A stretch of 64,000 nt of DNA, taken from positions 1 through 64,000 of the forward strand of contig CASETE010000006.1 in NCBI GenBank assembly GCA_949290785.1, read 5' to 3'. Below, piece after piece: positions 8,003 to 16,687 of the stretch (positions within the stretch are counted from its first letter, which is position 1; each line of letters begins with the position of its first letter). The stretch comes from an uncultured Pseudomonadota bacterium. GTDB lineage: Bacteria; Pseudomonadota; Alphaproteobacteria; Rs-D84. Under the pieces are notes generated by a model that did not search any database, was not told the origin of the DNA, and was given only the letters and a program-made list of their open reading frames with translations. Position numbers and translations under genes: made by a program.

Positions 8003-9776
8003 ATTTTGGTTGTTTTAATAATTTTTGAACGGCGATGGGAAAATCGCGACTTTTTGCTAAGTATGAACCGCAGACCAATAAATCGGCGCCGGCATCCCAG
8101 CACTTTTTTGCGGTTTCTGGATTTATGCCGCCGTCAACTGAGATTGTATATTTTAAACCATATTTCTTTCTCGTTGCTGAAAGAATGGAAATTTTCTTTA
8201 AACAAGATTCATTAAATGATTGTCCGGCTGCACCCGGTTGTACCGTCATTATCATAATCTCGTCAATTTCACGTAAAATGGGTTTTAATATTTCAACAGA
8301 CGAGTCTGGATTAAGGGCAACGCCAGCGCGACGAGATGCAGACTTTATTAAACGTAACGCGTCTCGTAATCCAGAAGTGTTAGTTGAAACGATTATTGTA
8401 TCTGCGCCTGCGCTAATTGCGTCTTGGGCCCAAACAGCAGGACTTTCGGTCATAAGGTGTACATGCAAATGCGCGTCTGTGTGGGAACGTATGTATTTTA
8501 ATTCGTTTATACTGCCAGCTATTCTATCAACGTAAAAACCGTCCATGATGTCCACGTGAATCATTGATATGCCACCGGATTTGAATAATGAATATGTAGC
8601 AGGATTTTTCATATTAAAGCATAATGTACTTGGCAAAATCGGTATAAAAAACTGTCGCTTTTTATTACGCTTTTTAAATAGTGAATTTATCTTTTGACTC
8701 ACATGTCCCCATCTTTGTTTTCTGGCAATATATGATTGGCGGTGTTCAGATTCGCAATCCCAAACATAAGAAGATAATGCGCGAACCGTTGCATCAGAAT
8801 GTATATTTTTTACGGGTATGTTAAAAGCGTTTTCTATGAATTCAGACATAGATTCAATATTTGCACCGCCGCCGGTTATTATTATCTGTACAGGACGATA
8901 CTTTGAAAACGCGTTCGTACATTTTTCTTTTATTTCTGCAATTATATCCACGACGTGCGGTAAAATGATATCGTTTACATCCGCGCGAGAAAATTCATAA
9001 GCTGTATCTGCCGGCGTAAATCGGTCCATTTCTTTCGGCATTAAACTGGATACATTACGTTTTATACGTTCGGCTTCGTCAAAATCTATGTTTAATTGTT
9101 TTGAGATGTCTAAACTTATATTCGTTCCGCCGTGCTCTAATTTTTCATACCATACGGGACCACGGTCTGTCCAAATGGATGCGCTTGTGAATTGTGCGCC
9201 AAAATCTATAAATAAAGTGTTTTGTTTTGGTTTACGAAAACTTGCGTTTAGTAAATATTGCGGGTCATATAATGCGTCAGATTGAATATGTGCCCGACGT
9301 AACGTGGAAAACATCTTATCCAATTCGGATTTGCCATAAAAAATAGCGCCAAATGCAGAAATTAACTGTCTGTCTGTGTGACCAATTGGTGAAAACATGT
9401 TTCTTGCACTGGGCGTGTCGTAGCGTAGCGGTATTATATGTATAGGATAAAAGTTTTCGGGACCCGTAATTTGAGCAATTTGGTTTTTTATGTCCGATGT
9501 GCTTATTTTGTGTTCGTTGTTCCATGTCGTGCTTTTTGCCACCATTTCAAAAAAAACACGACCAAAATTACCTGTTATATAGGCAGAGTCAAAATGAGAA
9601 CCTATTTGACGTTCTAATTCGTCAATTGCCGATTTTAACGCAAAAACCGTATCAAAACTATCTACTGCATATACAGCAGAACGGTCTATTTGCCCAGAGC
9701 GAACACGGTGTGCAATCCCGCGTACGCCGCTGGTACCTATATCAAGACATAAAAAAGACGAATCAAATAAGTTCAT
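8001..9776 (-). CDS. FtsA-Rpe fusion: cell-division actin joined to ribulose-phosphate 3-epimerase
   Basis: One uninterrupted 591-residue frame with two unrelated domains. Residues 1-370 are FtsA, the actin-like protein that anchors FtsZ: phosphate 1 motif CLDIGTSGVRGIA (10-22), phosphate 2 DFGAQFTSASIWTDRG (191-206), adenosine motif IIITGGGANIESM (298-310), and a basic amphipathic helix (VSQKINSLFKKR, 359-370) like the FtsA membrane-targeting tail. Residues 376-591 are Rpe, a pentose-phosphate TIM barrel: LPST (381), HVDIMDG (407-413), HLM (440-442), GVALNP, a PGAAGQSF phosphate loop and VDGGINPET, with the expected His and Asp metal ligands present. It follows ftsQ by 15 bases; ftsZ is not next to it. 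No start codon for a separate Rpe exists near the junction in any frame. Confidence 0.88.
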   Translation of the reverse strand: MNLFDSSFLCLDIGTSGVRGIAHRVRSGQIDRSAVYAVDSFDTVFALKSAIDELERQIGSHFDSAYITGNFGRVFFEMVAKSTTWNNEHKISTSDIKNQIAQITGPENFYPIHIIPLRYDTPSARNMFSPIGHTDRQLISAFGAIFYGKSELDKMFSTLRRAHIQSDALYDPQYLLNASFRKPKQNTLFIDFGAQFTSASIWTDRGPVWYEKLEHGGTNISLDISKQLNIDFDEAERIKRNVSSLMPKEMDRFTPADTAYEFSRADVNDIILPHVVDIIAEIKEKCTNAFSKYRPVQIIITGGGANIESMSEFIENAFNIPVKNIHSDATVRALSSYVWDCESEHRQSYIARKQRWGHVSQKINSLFKKRNKKRQFFIPILPSTLCFNMKNPATYSLFKSGGISMIHVDIMDGFYVDRIAGSINELKYIRSHTDAHLHVHLMTESPAVWAQDAISAGADTIIVSTNTSGLRDALRLIKSASRRAGVALNPDSSVEILKPILREIDEIMIMTVQPGAAGQSFNESCLKKISILSATRKKYGLKYTISVDGGINPETAKKCWDAGADLLVCGSYLAKSRDFPIAVQKLLKQPK

Positions 9777-9791
9777 GCTTCATCATATAAT

Positions 9792-10472
9792 TTATTTAAC
9801 TAGAATTCTTGCGTTGTCACGCAAATCAAGAATTTCTATTTTCTTTGATAGTATTTTATGATTGTTATTTAATACAATTAATGCACCAATCGCGTCGGTT
9901 GGATTTTTTTCGGGTAGTAATATGGTTATACCACCAGTTGTATGTATGTTCCAACGACGATTTTCTACCCATTCCATATAATCTAAGTCCGCCAGTAAAT
10001 TATGGGCTGCTTTCGTTATTTCCGATATGTCGTTAGGTACAGATCCACGAAATACAACAGTGCCTTCGTCTCGTTCTGCGTTTGGTTGATTTACAATCGT
10101 TCCATCGGCAGATAGCGGAAAGTAATGTTCACCGTCTGTCCACAATGCAACAGCCTTGTATAATTCTACCTTTACAGATAGGCTTCCGTTCGGTCTTCTG
10201 TGTACGGCAGATTCTTTAACGCCAGGAACGGCGTTTATTCTTTCGTTTATTTCCGACAAATTTATATCAAACGTTTTGGTGCCTGGGGCAACCGCTGCTG
10301 CTGCTGCCAGAGCCGTTAAATCTTTGCCAGATGCATCAGTTGTTATAGATATATTGCGAATATACGCGTTTTTACCATATCCCATATATGTCATTATAAT
10401 TCGCGATGCAAAGTATATCGCAAATAATACAGCGAATATGAAATATAACCAAAACCATAAATTTCGTTTCAT
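9792..10472 (-). CDS. ftsQ: cell division protein FtsQ
   Basis: Bitopic divisome protein that recruits and regulates septal synthesis through FtsB/FtsL. 226 residues: N-terminal membrane helix at about 6-25, then a POTRA domain (YIRNISITTDASG through INAVPGVKESAVHRRPNGSL, about 37-105) and the beta domain ending KKIEILDLRDNARILVK. Short but within the family range. Upstream of the ftsA fusion by 15 bases, preserving a fragment of the dcw cluster. A TATAAT box sits 7 nt before the ATG and there is no SD, so the mRNA is probably leaderless. Confidence 0.88.
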   Translation of the reverse strand: MKRNLWFWLYFIFAVLFAIYFASRIIMTYMGYGKNAYIRNISITTDASGKDLTALAAAAAVAPGTKTFDINLSEINERINAVPGVKESAVHRRPNGSLSVKVELYKAVALWTDGEHYFPLSADGTIVNQPNAERDEGTVVFRGSVPNDISEITKAAHNLLADLDYMEWVENRRWNIHTTGGITILLPEKNPTDAIGALIVLNNNHKILSKKIEILDLRDNARILVK

Positions 10473-10479
10473 GAATTGA

Positions 10480-10485
10480 ATTATA
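10480..10485 (-). promoter_or_regulatory. -10 box of ftsQ
   Basis: Minus-strand TGTGATATAAT, an extended -10 with TATAAT at 10480-10485, exactly 7 nt from the ftsQ ATG. The -35 is poor. Confidence 0.5.
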
Positions 10486-10523
10486 TCACAATTTATTGCA
10501 GTTTAAAAGTGACACACTAAAAA

Positions 10524-10904
10524 TTAACTGGCGCGCAGTAAATAACCGCGTCTAAACATACATTTACGGTATGCGCCAACAGATTTTGATGTTGTGTTCC
10601 TGGGAACAGATAGCAATGAACGTTGGCCCACATCCTTGTATTCATTTGATTGAAAGGTTACCCATAAACCATCCCAATCCGGCATAATATCGCTTTGATT
10701 TGGGGCAATTAATTTAGCAATACGTGATCTGGGCATATATGAAGGCTTATCAATACCAAGACATGCTTTATGATCGCGTACGAACTGTTCCATCGTTACG
10801 GATTCGTTTTCCCAGTTTAATATTGTAGCGTTGTCAATACTACCACGATTTGCAGAAGCACATGCAGATAATATCAATAATATTGCTAGATATTTTATTC
10901 TCAT
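10524..10904 (-). CDS. small lipoprotein of unknown function
   Basis: 126 residues with a lipoprotein signal peptide: MRIKYLAILLILSAC, lipobox LSAC with the cysteine at 15, so probably anchored in the envelope. The mature part has two further cysteines (CLG and KCMF) that could form a disulfide and the sequence VGAYRKCMFRRGY near the end, a pattern seen in small outer-membrane lipoproteins, but I cannot assign a family. TATAAT lies 7 nt before the ATG without an SD. It lies upstream of ftsQ on the same strand but appears to have its own promoter. Confidence 0.75.
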   Translation of the reverse strand: MRIKYLAILLILSACASANRGSIDNATILNWENESVTMEQFVRDHKACLGIDKPSYMPRSRIAKLIAPNQSDIMPDWDGLWVTFQSNEYKDVGQRSLLSVPRNTTSKSVGAYRKCMFRRGYLLRAS

Positions 10905-10911
10905 GCTTTGT

Positions 10912-10917
10912 ATTATA
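10912..10917 (-). promoter_or_regulatory. -10 box of the small lipoprotein gene
   Basis: Minus-strand TATAAT ends 7 nt before the ATG at 10904, as at ftsQ and ftsK, implying a leaderless transcript. Confidence 0.45.
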
Positions 10918-10979
10918 ATTTAATTGCCTTTGGGGGGCAATAGTTTTTATAATAGGGAAAAGGGCAATAGGATAGAGAT

Positions 10980-11306
10980 ATGGCAATAACAGTTCAAAAC
11001 TTTATTAAGTTGGCAAATTTTTATAATCAAATGGCAATGATGATGTCTGCTATTTGCGTCGAGAAGGGCGGTATTGCCATGGAAAATTATGTGGGACGTT
11101 TTTTTGCAGCCGATACGTTGGAATTCGTTTATGAATATGGACGCAGATTAATGGCTGATAAGTCTATTACTGTACCAGCAGAAGTTGTGGCGGTGATAAA
11201 GAAGTTTGAGGAAAGATATAAAAAAGTTCAAAACTTAACTACGCCAACACAAAAACCTATATATGAAATGACTCTTGAAGAATTTGAAAGAGTTATGAAT
11301 ATTTGA
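10980..11306 (+). CDS. hypothetical protein, 108 aa
   Basis: ATG at 10980 with SD AGGATAGAG upstream. The predicted protein is helical and soluble with a methionine-rich N-terminal third (NQMAMMMSAICVEKGGIAME) and an acidic end. No signal peptide is apparent and no family is recognised. It precedes the secretin-like lipoprotein gene by 36 bases on the same strand and may be co-transcribed with it, which would be the only hint of function. Confidence 0.65.
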   Translation: MAITVQNFIKLANFYNQMAMMMSAICVEKGGIAMENYVGRFFAADTLEFVYEYGRRLMADKSITVPAEVVAVIKKFEERYKKVQNLTTPTQKPIYEMTLEEFERVMNI

Positions 11307-11342
11307 TATCGTGATATAAACGAAAAGAAGAGAAAGGAAAAT

Positions 11343-12671
11343 ATGATGATATTCAAAAAAATGTTTGCTTTGATTGCATTAGGCTTTTTAGCAAGTTGTG
11401 CAAATCAAAACCAGCAAACGCAACAACCACAATACGATACTATTAATGTAGTAGAAAATTTTGTTATTGATGAAAATTCTGTTCCTATCTTTCCTAAGAA
11501 AGCCGCGTTAACAACAGATACGGCACGAAGGTTTTCTATTGATTTGCCCAAAAGGTGCGAAGTGAATTGGGATAATCAAACGGTGATATCGGTCGTGCCA
11601 GAAGAAAAAATAGAAATCGTGCGTTTGGGGGTAGGCGACGATTTGCCAGAATTAAACGTTTCTGATTACGACTTTAAACAGTTAACCGTAAAACAGGCTT
11701 TGGATAAATTGCTGGATGGTACAGATATATCTGTGGTTGAAGATGAAGAAGTAATAGAAAAAATTTCAGGCTCTATTTCGTCCGGCAGTTTGTCTGATGC
11801 CGTTGAACTGATGGCAAAAATGGGGCGGGTTTATTATTCTTATGATGCTGTTGCCGGCGAAATTCACTTAAATCATCGTGCAAAGTGGATGGTAAAAATG
11901 CCAAAAGATGAAAATATTGTTATGGCATTATTAGATGCTATGCATGGTGCCGATATGCGTAATTTGTTGGTAGACTGGCAAGATAAAACAGTTGTCTTTG
12001 AAGGTAATTATCAGACAGAACGGGAAGTGGCAAAAATAATTTCCGATATTGCTTCAAAGAAATATATGTTAGCCTGGGATATCGATGTATATCGCGTATA
12101 TCCTCGTACGGACAACCCGATTATATGGATGAACTTGTTGCCGGCGTTCGGTGATAATAATATAAAAATGTCAATTCCTGGTATTGTCGGGCGCGCGTTG
12201 GTCGTAAGTCCTGAAATTAATACTAAGACACTGCAAGAATTCTTATCGCAGCAAGCGAACGTTGTTTTGATATCTCAAGGGCGTTTCGTCATTCCTAATG
12301 GTTGGCAGTCGCGCTTTGATATCGGACAATGTAGTAAAGAAGATAGGTTGGAAACCGATTTGATTATAGGGGCAACGGGTAAATACGGCGATTTCGGCGG
12401 TCGGGATAAGATTGACGCAAAGATAGTACTGCGTACAAGCAACGGTGAACTGTCTTCGTTTAACATCCCGTCAAGTATCGGCGATAATTATATAATAATA
12501 GGTATTCCGACGCACTCGTTCGTAACTACGCCGGAAACTTTGATAAGCCCGTTCGCGGAATTAGTTGTGTTTATGTCACCACGAATCATATCAATAGTTG
12601 ATGCAGAAAAGTCAAGCAATTCACAAGTGCCGCTTGCAGGTGATGCGTTGCGCGATTTTTTAAGAGAATAA
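11343..12671 (+). CDS. secretin-like lipoprotein (PilN/GspD-type domains)
   Basis: 442 residues with a lipoprotein signal peptide (lipobox LASC, Cys19). A secretin N0/STN-like region lies at about 90-190 (VKQALDKLLDGTDISVV and a later IHLNHRAKWMV). The C-terminal 110 residues resemble the secretin core, ending with ELVVFMSPRIISIVD, close to the usual ELV(I/V)(L/F)ITPRIV ending. Lipidation and domain order fit an outer-membrane secretin such as PilN of type IVB pili, but no pilus or type II secretion genes lie nearby and the central region is divergent. Calling it a pore former is inference. SD AAAGGAAA. The lolC/E-type gene follows after 28 bases. Confidence 0.6.
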   Translation: MMIFKKMFALIALGFLASCANQNQQTQQPQYDTINVVENFVIDENSVPIFPKKAALTTDTARRFSIDLPKRCEVNWDNQTVISVVPEEKIEIVRLGVGDDLPELNVSDYDFKQLTVKQALDKLLDGTDISVVEDEEVIEKISGSISSGSLSDAVELMAKMGRVYYSYDAVAGEIHLNHRAKWMVKMPKDENIVMALLDAMHGADMRNLLVDWQDKTVVFEGNYQTEREVAKIISDIASKKYMLAWDIDVYRVYPRTDNPIIWMNLLPAFGDNNIKMSIPGIVGRALVVSPEINTKTLQEFLSQQANVVLISQGRFVIPNGWQSRFDIGQCSKEDRLETDLIIGATGKYGDFGGRDKIDAKIVLRTSNGELSSFNIPSSIGDNYIIIGIPTHSFVTTPETLISPFAELVVFMSPRIISIVDAEKSSNSQVPLAGDALRDFLRE

Positions 12672-12699
12672 AATCTATCAAGAAAAATAGGAATGAAAT

Positions 12700-13953
12700 A
12701 TGTTTTCAAAACTAGAAAGAAAAATAGCGTTTAGATATTTGTCTGCAAAAAAACGTGGCTTTGGTTCTGTTATTTCATGGGTATCTTTGATAGGTATAAC
12801 TTTGGGCGTAGCAACTTTGATTGTCGTAATGTCTGTAATGGGCGGCTTCCATGATACTTTGTTGTCTCGTATCGTCGGAATGAATGGTCACGTCGTTGTT
12901 TATTATCAAGACGGGGCAATCACAGATTACGATTTCTTGATAGAGAAAATGAAACAAAACAAAGTCGTTGCCGATAGCGCTACGTCTATTGTGCCAATCG
13001 CCGAAGGGCAGGTAATGGCAACCGCAAATGGTAATAATACGGGGGCAATGATACGTGGCATAAGAATGTCTGATTTGGCGGCGAAAACTGCGACAGGTAC
13101 GAAAATTTATGGAAAACCTTTAGATAAAATAACAGACGGGGAATTAGTTGCTGGTGCTTCGTTGACGCGCGCTTTGCGTGTCGGTATGGGGGATAATATA
13201 TCTTTGGTATCTGCAAATGGTGCAACGCCTACACCTTTTGGTTCGATGCCAAGAATTATGGCGTATCCAGTAATGTCTTCGTTCTTTATGGGAATGTACG
13301 AATATGATTCAGGATATATATTTATGCCTTTAGAAACGGCGCAGAAATATTTAAATATTGATAATGCGGTTACACACATTGATTTGTTTTTAAAAGACCC
13401 AGAAGAAACAGAAGAAGTGCGTGATGCTTTGATAAGATTATTGCCAGACGGTTTCGTCGTACGCGATTGGCGGGATTTAAATCGCGGTTTTGTTGGGGCT
13501 TTGCAGGTCGAATCAAACGTTATGTTTTTGATTTTAATGCTGATAGTTATTGTGGCTGCTTTTAATATCGTATCAAGCCTGGTTATGTTGGTTAAAGATA
13601 AATCAAAAGATATTGCCGTGTTACGTACGTTTGGCGTTTCACGACGTTCTATGATGAAAATATTCATTTTATCAGGTACAAGTATCGGTATAATAGGCGC
13701 TTTTTTTGGAACGGTGTTTGGCGTTTTAATTGCTATATATATAGAACCTATTCGCCAATTCTTTCAGTGGGCGACCGGCCGCGATTTGTTCCCGGCAGAG
13801 TTATACTATTTATCGGAATTGCCGTCTAAACTGGTGCCGAGTACCGTTATAGGCATAGCATTTATAGCAATCGTGTTAGCTTTTTTGGCCACTCTTTATC
13901 CGGCGTGGAAAGCGGCCAGCACAGATCCTGTGGAAGTTTTAAGAAACGAGTAA
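12700..13953 (+). CDS. lolC: lipoprotein-releasing ABC transporter, membrane subunit (LolC/E family)
   Basis: Inner-membrane subunit that extracts outer-membrane lipoproteins and passes them to LolA. 417 residues: N-terminal KLERKIAFRYLSAKKR, first membrane helix at about 24-48, a large periplasmic domain, then three C-terminal helices with the FtsX-like permease domain (ILMLIVIVAAFNIVSSLVML, and FLATLYPAWKAASTDPVEVL at the end). Many alphaproteobacteria have a single LolC/E-type subunit, so it may act as a homodimer; no second copy is seen here. The ATPase gene lolD follows after 12 bases. Confidence 0.93.
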   Translation: MFSKLERKIAFRYLSAKKRGFGSVISWVSLIGITLGVATLIVVMSVMGGFHDTLLSRIVGMNGHVVVYYQDGAITDYDFLIEKMKQNKVVADSATSIVPIAEGQVMATANGNNTGAMIRGIRMSDLAAKTATGTKIYGKPLDKITDGELVAGASLTRALRVGMGDNISLVSANGATPTPFGSMPRIMAYPVMSSFFMGMYEYDSGYIFMPLETAQKYLNIDNAVTHIDLFLKDPEETEEVRDALIRLLPDGFVVRDWRDLNRGFVGALQVESNVMFLILMLIVIVAAFNIVSSLVMLVKDKSKDIAVLRTFGVSRRSMMKIFILSGTSIGIIGAFFGTVFGVLIAIYIEPIRQFFQWATGRDLFPAELYYLSELPSKLVPSTVIGIAFIAIVLAFLATLYPAWKAASTDPVEVLRNE

Positions 13954-13965
13954 AAGGACAAAATA

Positions 13966-14676
13966 ATGGCGAATATATTAAATTCTTTATCAAAAGTATC
14001 CAAGGCTGACATTGTTTTGTCTGTGCGGGATATTAAAAAGACGTTTATAGAAGGCGGACAACCGTTACATATTTTACGTGGCGGCGGCTTCGACTTACAT
14101 CGTGGTGAAATCATCGCATTGGTTGGGCCTTCGGGCAGCGGAAAATCAACGTTGTTACAATGCGTAGGATTGTTAGATAAACCAACGTCGGGAAGCATAT
14201 TGTTAGATGGTACGCCCGTTCAAAAAATGGATGATGAAATGCGCACTTTAATGCGCAGAAGAAAAATAGGATTTGTTTATCAAAGACATAATTTATTATC
14301 AGATTTCACAGCGCTTGAGAACGTCGTTTTACCGATGATGGCAAATGGTATTGATGAAAATACTGCAAACAGTCGCGCTATGAAATTACTGCAGGCGGCC
14401 AGCGTTGTTCACAGGGCGTCGCATTTGCCAGGGCAGATGTCTGGGGGGGAGCAGCAAAGAACCGCGGTCGCGCGCGCTTTGGCGAATAACCCCGAAATAT
14501 TACTGGCGGATGAACCGACAGGCAGTTTGGACCCTGCACATGCCTTGACAGTATTTGATTTATTAATGGATTTAGTTCGTAAAAATAAAATGGCAATGTT
14601 GTTTGTAACGCATGATATGAATTTGGCTGCACGTGCCGATAGACAAATTAATATAAAAAATGGTATAATAAAATAA
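13966..14676 (+). CDS. lolD: lipoprotein-releasing ABC transporter ATPase LolD
   Basis: 236 residues, normal length. Walker A GPSGSGKSTLLQ at about 54, ABC signature MSGGEQQRTAVARAL, Walker B ILLADEPTGSLD and the H-loop FVTHD are all intact. It powers lipoprotein release with the membrane subunit encoded 12 bases upstream. SD AAAGGA. The cysteine-module genes follow 27 bases downstream on the same strand, so exported small proteins and lipoprotein sorting may share a transcript. Confidence 0.95.
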   Translation: MANILNSLSKVSKADIVLSVRDIKKTFIEGGQPLHILRGGGFDLHRGEIIALVGPSGSGKSTLLQCVGLLDKPTSGSILLDGTPVQKMDDEMRTLMRRRKIGFVYQRHNLLSDFTALENVVLPMMANGIDENTANSRAMKLLQAASVVHRASHLPGQMSGGEQQRTAVARALANNPEILLADEPTGSLDPAHALTVFDLLMDLVRKNKMAMLFVTHDMNLAARADRQINIKNGIIK

Positions 14677-14703
14677 ATATTATAAATAATGTAGGAAGCA
14701 GAT

Positions 14704-15312
14704 ATGAAACAAGTCATCGTAAAAGAACAGAAAAAAAGCGGATTTTGGAAAAAATTCTTTTGTGTTATAGCGTTAATTTTATTGTTTTGTTTAGGGGGAT
14801 TTTTAGGATTTATGTACAATAATGATTTCTTTAATTCTAAAAAATTAACGCCTCAAGAATGTGACGCTGTTGCACAAGAAATTGTCGATATCACCAAAAC
14901 AGGCGCAACGCAAGAGAATGTGGATAAATTACGTCAATTAAACGAGACTTATTCAAACGGTTGTGCGGGTAGGTTAGTCATTATTGATAATGAAAAAAAA
15001 CAAAAAAGTTCTTGCCAGGTGACAGAAGATATTTTGTTGCAAAAACTATTTCCAGAAAACAGCCCTAATTTCGTGGCGCATTTATATAATTCAATGATTT
15101 ATAATAAGTTGGCGTATGCTGGGTGTTCTAACAAGTCAGAATATTATGCGGGTTTAGCGCAGCAAGAGCAAATGAATGCAAAATTATTACAACCAGGTTA
15201 TGACGAACAAAAAGTCCAATATGTTTTAAGGGTTTTTATAGAATCTGATATGCATAACGATACTAAACAATTTTTAAACGCTTTACAAAGTTCCGATATT
15301 TTGGAAAAATAA
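14704..15312 (+). CDS. membrane-anchored cysteine-module protein 1
   Basis: 202 residues, no named family recognised. Basic N-terminus and one membrane helix (about 17-38), placing the rest in the periplasm. Two cysteine-pair modules follow. Module A is C53-C87 (QECDAVAQEI through YSNGCAGRLVI), almost the same as in the next gene with identical 34-residue spacing. Module B is C104-C141 (CQVTEDILL through AYAGC), 37 residues apart, shared with the genes at 15334 and 16950. The even cysteine number and conserved spacing suggest disulfides. First of five genes in an apparent operon after lolD; SD AGGAAG. Confidence 0.75.
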   Translation: MKQVIVKEQKKSGFWKKFFCVIALILLFCLGGFLGFMYNNDFFNSKKLTPQECDAVAQEIVDITKTGATQENVDKLRQLNETYSNGCAGRLVIIDNEKKQKSSCQVTEDILLQKLFPENSPNFVAHLYNSMIYNKLAYAGCSNKSEYYAGLAQQEQMNAKLLQPGYDEQKVQYVLRVFIESDMHNDTKQFLNALQSSDILEK

Positions 15313-15333
15313 GAATATAACAAGGGGGGATAA

Positions 15334-16014
15334 ATGAAAACTTTATCAAAAAATACCGTGAATAACCAAAACGTTTGTAAATGCAGCAGATCACATAAGA
15401 TATGGTCGGTTGTTGCATTGGCAGGGTTGTTTGCTTGTGGTTTATTTGTTGGATTAGGATTCAAAAGTGCCGATAAAAAAATCATGATGGGCGCACAAGA
15501 ATGTGACGCAGTTGCACAAGAAATTTTTAACCTGACAGTTGCAGGCGTTAATGAAGAAAATATTAATACGTTGCGTGATTTAAATAAAGCATATGAAAAC
15601 GGATGTCAGGGACGCGTTGTCATTTTTGAACGCGACGCTGTCGCACAAAATAATTCTGAACAAAATGACATATTATCAACTTGCGTTCGTATAGAACAAT
15701 TGTTGAAAACGAGATTAAGACCAGAAGATTCTATGGATTATTTTGTACATATGAACAATGCGGATACGTATGCCACTTTGTATGAAAAGGGATGCGCAGA
15801 AAACGCCGAAATGTATAGGTCTATGACGGTGAGAGAGATGTCTATTGCGGATGCAATAGGTGACGGCAGATCACAGTTAGATTTGAATAGATTTATGAAT
15901 CTGTATGACAGAATAGATATGCCGGAAGAAGCCGAGGTATTTAGAAAAAAGATAAAAGAAAATCCTTATTATTTAGATATAACTTCTGAACTGATAGAAG
16001 TTAAATATGAATAA
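15334..16014 (+). CDS. membrane-anchored cysteine-module protein 2
   Basis: 226 residues, paralogue of the preceding gene. One membrane helix at about 24-44, then module A (C57-C91, QECDAVAQEIFNLT to YENGCQGRVVI) and module B (C117-C154, CVRIEQLLK to LYEKGCAENAEMY), with the same spacings as protein 1. The C-terminal 70 residues are charged and helical. The N-terminal cytoplasmic tail carries its own CKC pair. Strong SD (AAGGGGGGA). Its stop overlaps the next start by 8 bases, so translation is probably coupled. Function unknown; periplasmic interaction module is inference. Confidence 0.75.
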   Translation: MKTLSKNTVNNQNVCKCSRSHKIWSVVALAGLFACGLFVGLGFKSADKKIMMGAQECDAVAQEIFNLTVAGVNEENINTLRDLNKAYENGCQGRVVIFERDAVAQNNSEQNDILSTCVRIEQLLKTRLRPEDSMDYFVHMNNADTYATLYEKGCAENAEMYRSMTVREMSIADAIGDGRSQLDLNRFMNLYDRIDMPEEAEVFRKKIKENPYYLDITSELIEVKYE

Positions 16015-16687
16015 AGCGAAAGTTTGTCTTTTTATAGGTGCGATTTTAATGTGTCTGCAAATGTTTGACGCAAGCATGACTTTTGCAACTGCAAATAATG
16101 TTGCAGAACGCATGGATTGCCCGACTATGCAGCAGAAAATATCAGAACTATCTGCGGTTGAGAATCCTGATGATAAAGTATCTGCAGAATTAAAATCTTT
16201 GCAAGAAAGATATCGTAAAGATTGTTCTAAAAGTATTGCCGGACGTAAAACTTCGACATCTGGTCGGGCAACTGTTACCCCCGTTCCTGTTGCCCAGCCA
16301 GCAGAAGATGTTCAGACCGTAGAGGTTAAAACCGCAACAGAAGTATTAAATGAATATTTATCTAAGAAAAATCAAAATTGTAAAGATTTACAAAAATCTA
16401 TGGAGGTAGCCACCGGCAGCACAGAAGAAAAAGCAATGTTGCAGAATCAATATGACGCAGATTGTGCCGTTGAGGAAAACGATGCTGTCGAAGATATAGA
16501 AGTGGTAGATGAAGAGCAGGTCGCCGCAAATATAGAAGCGGGTCTCTGCGCAGATGGAAGTAAACCTAATCGCTTTGGTTGCTGTCAGGGTGAAACGTTC
16601 AAGGATTTGGGGAACTTGATTTTTGCTTGTTGCCCAGACGATGGCGGTGATTGTTATCCGCCGATAACTACGGGTGATGCATTATGA
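16007..16687 (+). CDS. exported cysteine-module protein 3 with C-terminal six-cysteine motif
   Basis: 226 residues. The N-terminal hydrophobic stretch (about 5-28, ending FATA) looks like a cleavable signal peptide. Two degenerate A-type modules follow (C38-C73 and C125-C153), separated by a threonine/proline-rich linker, then an acidic stretch. The last 40 residues carry a six-cysteine motif (C181, C192-C193, C208-C209, C216; CADG, GCCQGE, ACCPDD, CYPPI) with exactly the spacing found in the next gene. Start and stop both overlap neighbours (8 and 4 bases). No known family recognised. Confidence 0.72.
   Translation: MNKAKVCLFIGAILMCLQMFDASMTFATANNVAERMDCPTMQQKISELSAVENPDDKVSAELKSLQERYRKDCSKSIAGRKTSTSGRATVTPVPVAQPAEDVQTVEVKTATEVLNEYLSKKNQNCKDLQKSMEVATGSTEEKAMLQNQYDADCAVEENDAVEDIEVVDEEQVAANIEAGLCADGSKPNRFGCCQGETFKDLGNLIFACCPDDGGDCYPPITTGDAL

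Noticed and set aside
13107-13667. 186-codon minus-strand frame inside lolC
   Set aside because: Antisense shadow with no RBS or family resemblance.
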